Positions 6,401 through 6,728 of a stretch of DNA of 6,728 nucleotides are shown here, one piece after another. The position numbers and the translations under genes are program-made. This DNA comes from an uncultured Treponema sp. (GTDB lineage Bacteria; Spirochaetota; Spirochaetia; Treponematales; Treponemataceae), in contig CAMVBP010000113.1 in NCBI GenBank assembly GCA_947165795.1, forward strand, positions 1 through 6,728, read 5' to 3'. The notes under the pieces were generated by a model, which worked only from the letters and a program-made list of their open reading frames with translations, was not told the DNA's origin and did not search any database. Within the stretch, counting starts at the first letter, position 1. Each line of letters opens with the position of its first letter.

Positions 6401-6728
6401 TTTCTTCACTCTTAAAATTCCCTTATGCAAACAGCGATTCAAAACACAAAGGCCTGCTTGCATATAATTTAAAAATTTTCCAGACAACGTTCCTTTATTT
6501 TAATAATACATCAGTTATTTCTTTTGGAAACGAAGCACAGCTTCAAACAGACTTAATCTGGGATATTACGGCAAATGCAAGTTATTCTCGAAACGGAAAT
6601 CACAGCCTTAGTCAGGCAATTCTTACGGAATTTTTTAATTTCGAAAATAATTTTTATATAACCAGAAAAGATTCTTTATCTTATACGATTGGAAGCGCTT
6701 ATAATATTATTCATCAGAAAATTGATTA
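2230..6728 (+). CDS. dinB: DNA polymerase IV fused in frame to a large exported beta-rich envelope protein (3' end beyond window)
   Basis: One reading frame stays open from TTG 2230 to the window end: 1499 complete codons with no stop. Residues 1 to about 397 are a full Y-family translesion polymerase (Pol IV). Residues about 398-421 form a signal-peptide-like segment, and about 422 onward is a large beta-strand-rich protein typical of outer-membrane or surface proteins. Pol IV extends DNA past lesions in the cytoplasm, tethered to the beta sliding clamp; the second half looks built for export. Free-standing Pol IV is usually about 350-420 residues, so the first part is full length and the rest is additional. 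The gene starts inside the end of the upstream membrane-protein gene. Frame and amino-acid pattern are coherent on both sides of the junction, so a simple frameshift does not explain it. Alternatives are a small deletion removing a stop and a start, or an assembly error. Polymerase identity is near certain; the biological reality of the fusion is moderately supported. Confidence 0.85.
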   Translation, partial: MENNKELESQAIQHYYLHVDLDAFFASVEQLDNPSYKGKPVIVGGLPEDRRSVVSTASYEARKYGVHSAMPIFQAYKLCPNGIYVRGRMHRYSEISCRIMNIFNEFSPDVQQMSIDEAFIDITGTEKLFGKPEEIAVKIKKKVLEETGLTVSIGLAATKYLAKIASCYNKPDGFFYVKPGTEQDFMLSLPLKKVWGLGVKTIEVLNNHGIKTTKQIYDMSFDSLKLIFGNSMASFLYKTVRGIEAETFSTKPKTHSISAETTFAYDITDSYTAQTELLQLAHGVMFRLLKEGGFSKTAFIKIRYEDFSTVSAQQTVDTNIKTLDSFFEILKNLFEKKYIQGRGIRLLGVGFENIEDKELTEQLSLFEDINKKKNKVEKAILELSKKHPEIKIQKARTLKNNILIPFLFIILNLLFAKNIYAQEIDSEITQETYSESEPVISAEQAAELPAKSNEYEDENVELDVSGFWLGEISGSAYATFEDGESPSFSDVTPVFTQKVDLAAHLLVNDHFFFNGEFSDEFKDSLLETGYVGKDFVKEIKFANKGINFPDFYSTVNNGYFSYSGNYFSPGVEGHFSNASENLFLDFMADYENSKTVSKTYYGMNEVQQSYLTPDQFLYGTEFIFPSGSENILTEIKDIYAESIYGNYYDKDGNKYKKLDSSQYFIFIKERKLLISPEAKTGKIENQIPKILVTFLSDSDSGQIENLCGDYDDENSFRGKIQKQFKETIQLKDYEYELITEINGDSALRIQNEKGLSPFLCCNTYISKEDAQVYVVNQKSMQEIPSYECSSLYKENSYLNSDYFRALKFYSEITNRNYITDECPQYPFAKEIPEIYIFKDYKSDLLICIQTLTQVQNFLIGNSAAKDSVKVYINGIQDTFASYSKESGIVSLSKAISETDKIYITYTEDSPEFAEGNVSVAAGMLIKPSEYLGIDFSVTGLIPTVEENPHFAAFGTGMEINKDGFYIKDSLTAAVNKAFINDDFHTKNKIKIQVIQEDLIYLNKESLIKRLNLSADSEQNFLINDVFENSDENSSEEIYFESPDKYDFSILTNLNGEITVLKLTLGGNVSFTENEYLSAGHLVKTDKPIFSVLDFSESFQQNKTDKTLSKTDEAKLSLTEQKLPVNFLIGTKTDYSLFNILENQGDSFSFNFTTIPYSDFSTSLSAEALLSQKRKNNNYLINLEFPSQKSYEESYKHSGINQLSGGWIESHIKNETYTAKLSQRITEYFTPSVNYSLSAADTTINNSLFTDSEQLGLELPFTFDNYALGFGISRHASTKQDNFEILDYAEGSGKLFNCQNERLYFYRSIPFYEFFEGGKGDNLPGLYNSTYDFSYKRKLFYRNIDIIIPSNVTFSAARDTTKKTDIYQLKNSIEFRGINLNPFIEDETYWGISSLLKFPYANSDSKHKGLLAYNLKIFQTTFLYFNNTSVISFGNEAQLQTDLIWDITANASYSRNGNHSLSQAILTEFFNFENNFYITRKDSLSYTIGSAYNIIHQKID
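3313..3327 (+). other. Beta-sliding-clamp-binding motif QLSLF
   Basis: These five codons read Q-L-S-L-F, a close match to the QLxLF clamp-binding consensus that recruits Pol IV to DnaN. Its presence shows that the polymerase part is complete up to its normal C-terminal region before the fusion junction. Confidence 0.85.
3421..3483 (+). other. Signal-peptide-like segment buried at the fusion junction
   Basis: Residues 398-418 read as a Sec signal peptide lacking its start: LKNN, then a hydrophobic core (ILIPFLFIILNLLFA, 402-416), then KNIYA with a plausible signal peptidase I site between Ala421 and Gln422 (bases 3492/3493). The preceding residues KIQKARTLK are basic, which fits the positive-inside rule for an N-terminus kept in the cytoplasm. 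If the leading TTA codon at 3421 were ATG or TTG, this would be an ordinary N-terminal signal peptide (MKNN...). AGAAGG (3407-3412) lies eight bases upstream, a normal ribosome-binding-site distance. No ATG or GTG is present here. The only in-frame TTG (3460) falls in the middle of the hydrophobic core. Confidence 0.75.
3484..6728 (+). other. Large beta-strand-rich envelope protein module, probable outer-membrane barrel (partial)
   Basis: After the predicted cleavage site, about 1078 residues are visible and the sequence continues beyond the window. An acidic, Glu- and Ser-rich linker (about residues 422-455) is followed by beta-rich segments full of Phe, Tyr, Asn, Ser and Gly. A middle region (about 790-920) alternates short strands, for example VKVYINGIQD and KIYITYTED, as in stacked beta-sandwich or plug domains. 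From about residue 920 to the window end the pattern is long amphipathic strands alternating aromatic or aliphatic with polar residues, such as NYALGFGISRH and LAYNLKIFQTTFLYF, as expected for a transmembrane beta barrel. No lipobox, catalytic motif or membrane helix is seen after the signal sequence. I do not recognise the family. A T10 tract (3759-3768) lies about 110 codons into the module. Outer-membrane location is inferred from signal peptide and strand pattern. Confidence 0.6.
3759..3768 (+). repeat. Ten-base T homopolymer within the envelope-protein coding sequence
   Basis: Ten consecutive T residues encode the last base of a His codon and three Phe codons. It is the longest homopolymer I find; other runs reach seven or eight. 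One extra T would create TAA immediately after the run. Losing one T would shift the frame to a TAA at 3836-3838. Either change would remove nearly all of the exported half while leaving the polymerase part intact. Confidence 0.8.

Noticed and set aside
2437..6728. ATG 2437 as the start of dinB
   Set aside because: It would remove the first catalytic Asp motif HVDLDAFF. The TTG at 2230 has a good AAGGA site and follows directly after an in-frame stop.

Overview
The window is an AT-rich stretch of bacterial DNA. The Sec-type signal peptides, the large beta-strand-rich envelope protein, the AT-leaning codon use and the Pol IV sequence style suggest a spirochaete of the Treponema group. That assignment is inference from style; no 16S rRNA or other marker gene is present.

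Layout. At the left edge (1-142, minus strand) is the first part of an unrecognised gene. It has a good promoter (TTTACA, 17 bases, TATAAT) in the 118-base divergent intergenic region (143-260). From 261 to the right edge everything reads on the plus strand with no gap and no terminator. First comes a 659-residue membrane protein (261-2240): a signal peptide, a periplasmic domain that looks like a degenerate M28-type metallopeptidase fold without its zinc ligands, about eight membrane segments and a C-terminal periplasmic domain. Its last 11 bases overlap the TTG start of the next gene, which begins with a complete, apparently active Y-family DNA polymerase IV (DinB).

The striking feature is that the DinB reading frame does not stop. 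After the beta-clamp-binding motif QLSLF and a basic tail there is no stop codon. The frame runs directly through a typical signal-peptide sequence (about 3421-3483) into a large beta-strand-rich, probably outer-membrane or surface protein, and is still open at the window end (at least 1499 codons from 2230). No ATG, GTG or suitably placed TTG could start the second half separately. As written, a cytoplasmic translesion polymerase and an exported envelope protein are one polypeptide. It may be a real fusion, possibly split by signal peptidase at the buried signal sequence, or the trace of a small deletion or sequence error. A run of ten T residues in the envelope half (3759-3768) is a candidate on/off switch.

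The plus-strand genes are probably one transcript with translational coupling at 2230-2240. No shared biochemical pathway is evident; the two envelope proteins may act together, with dinB carried between them.
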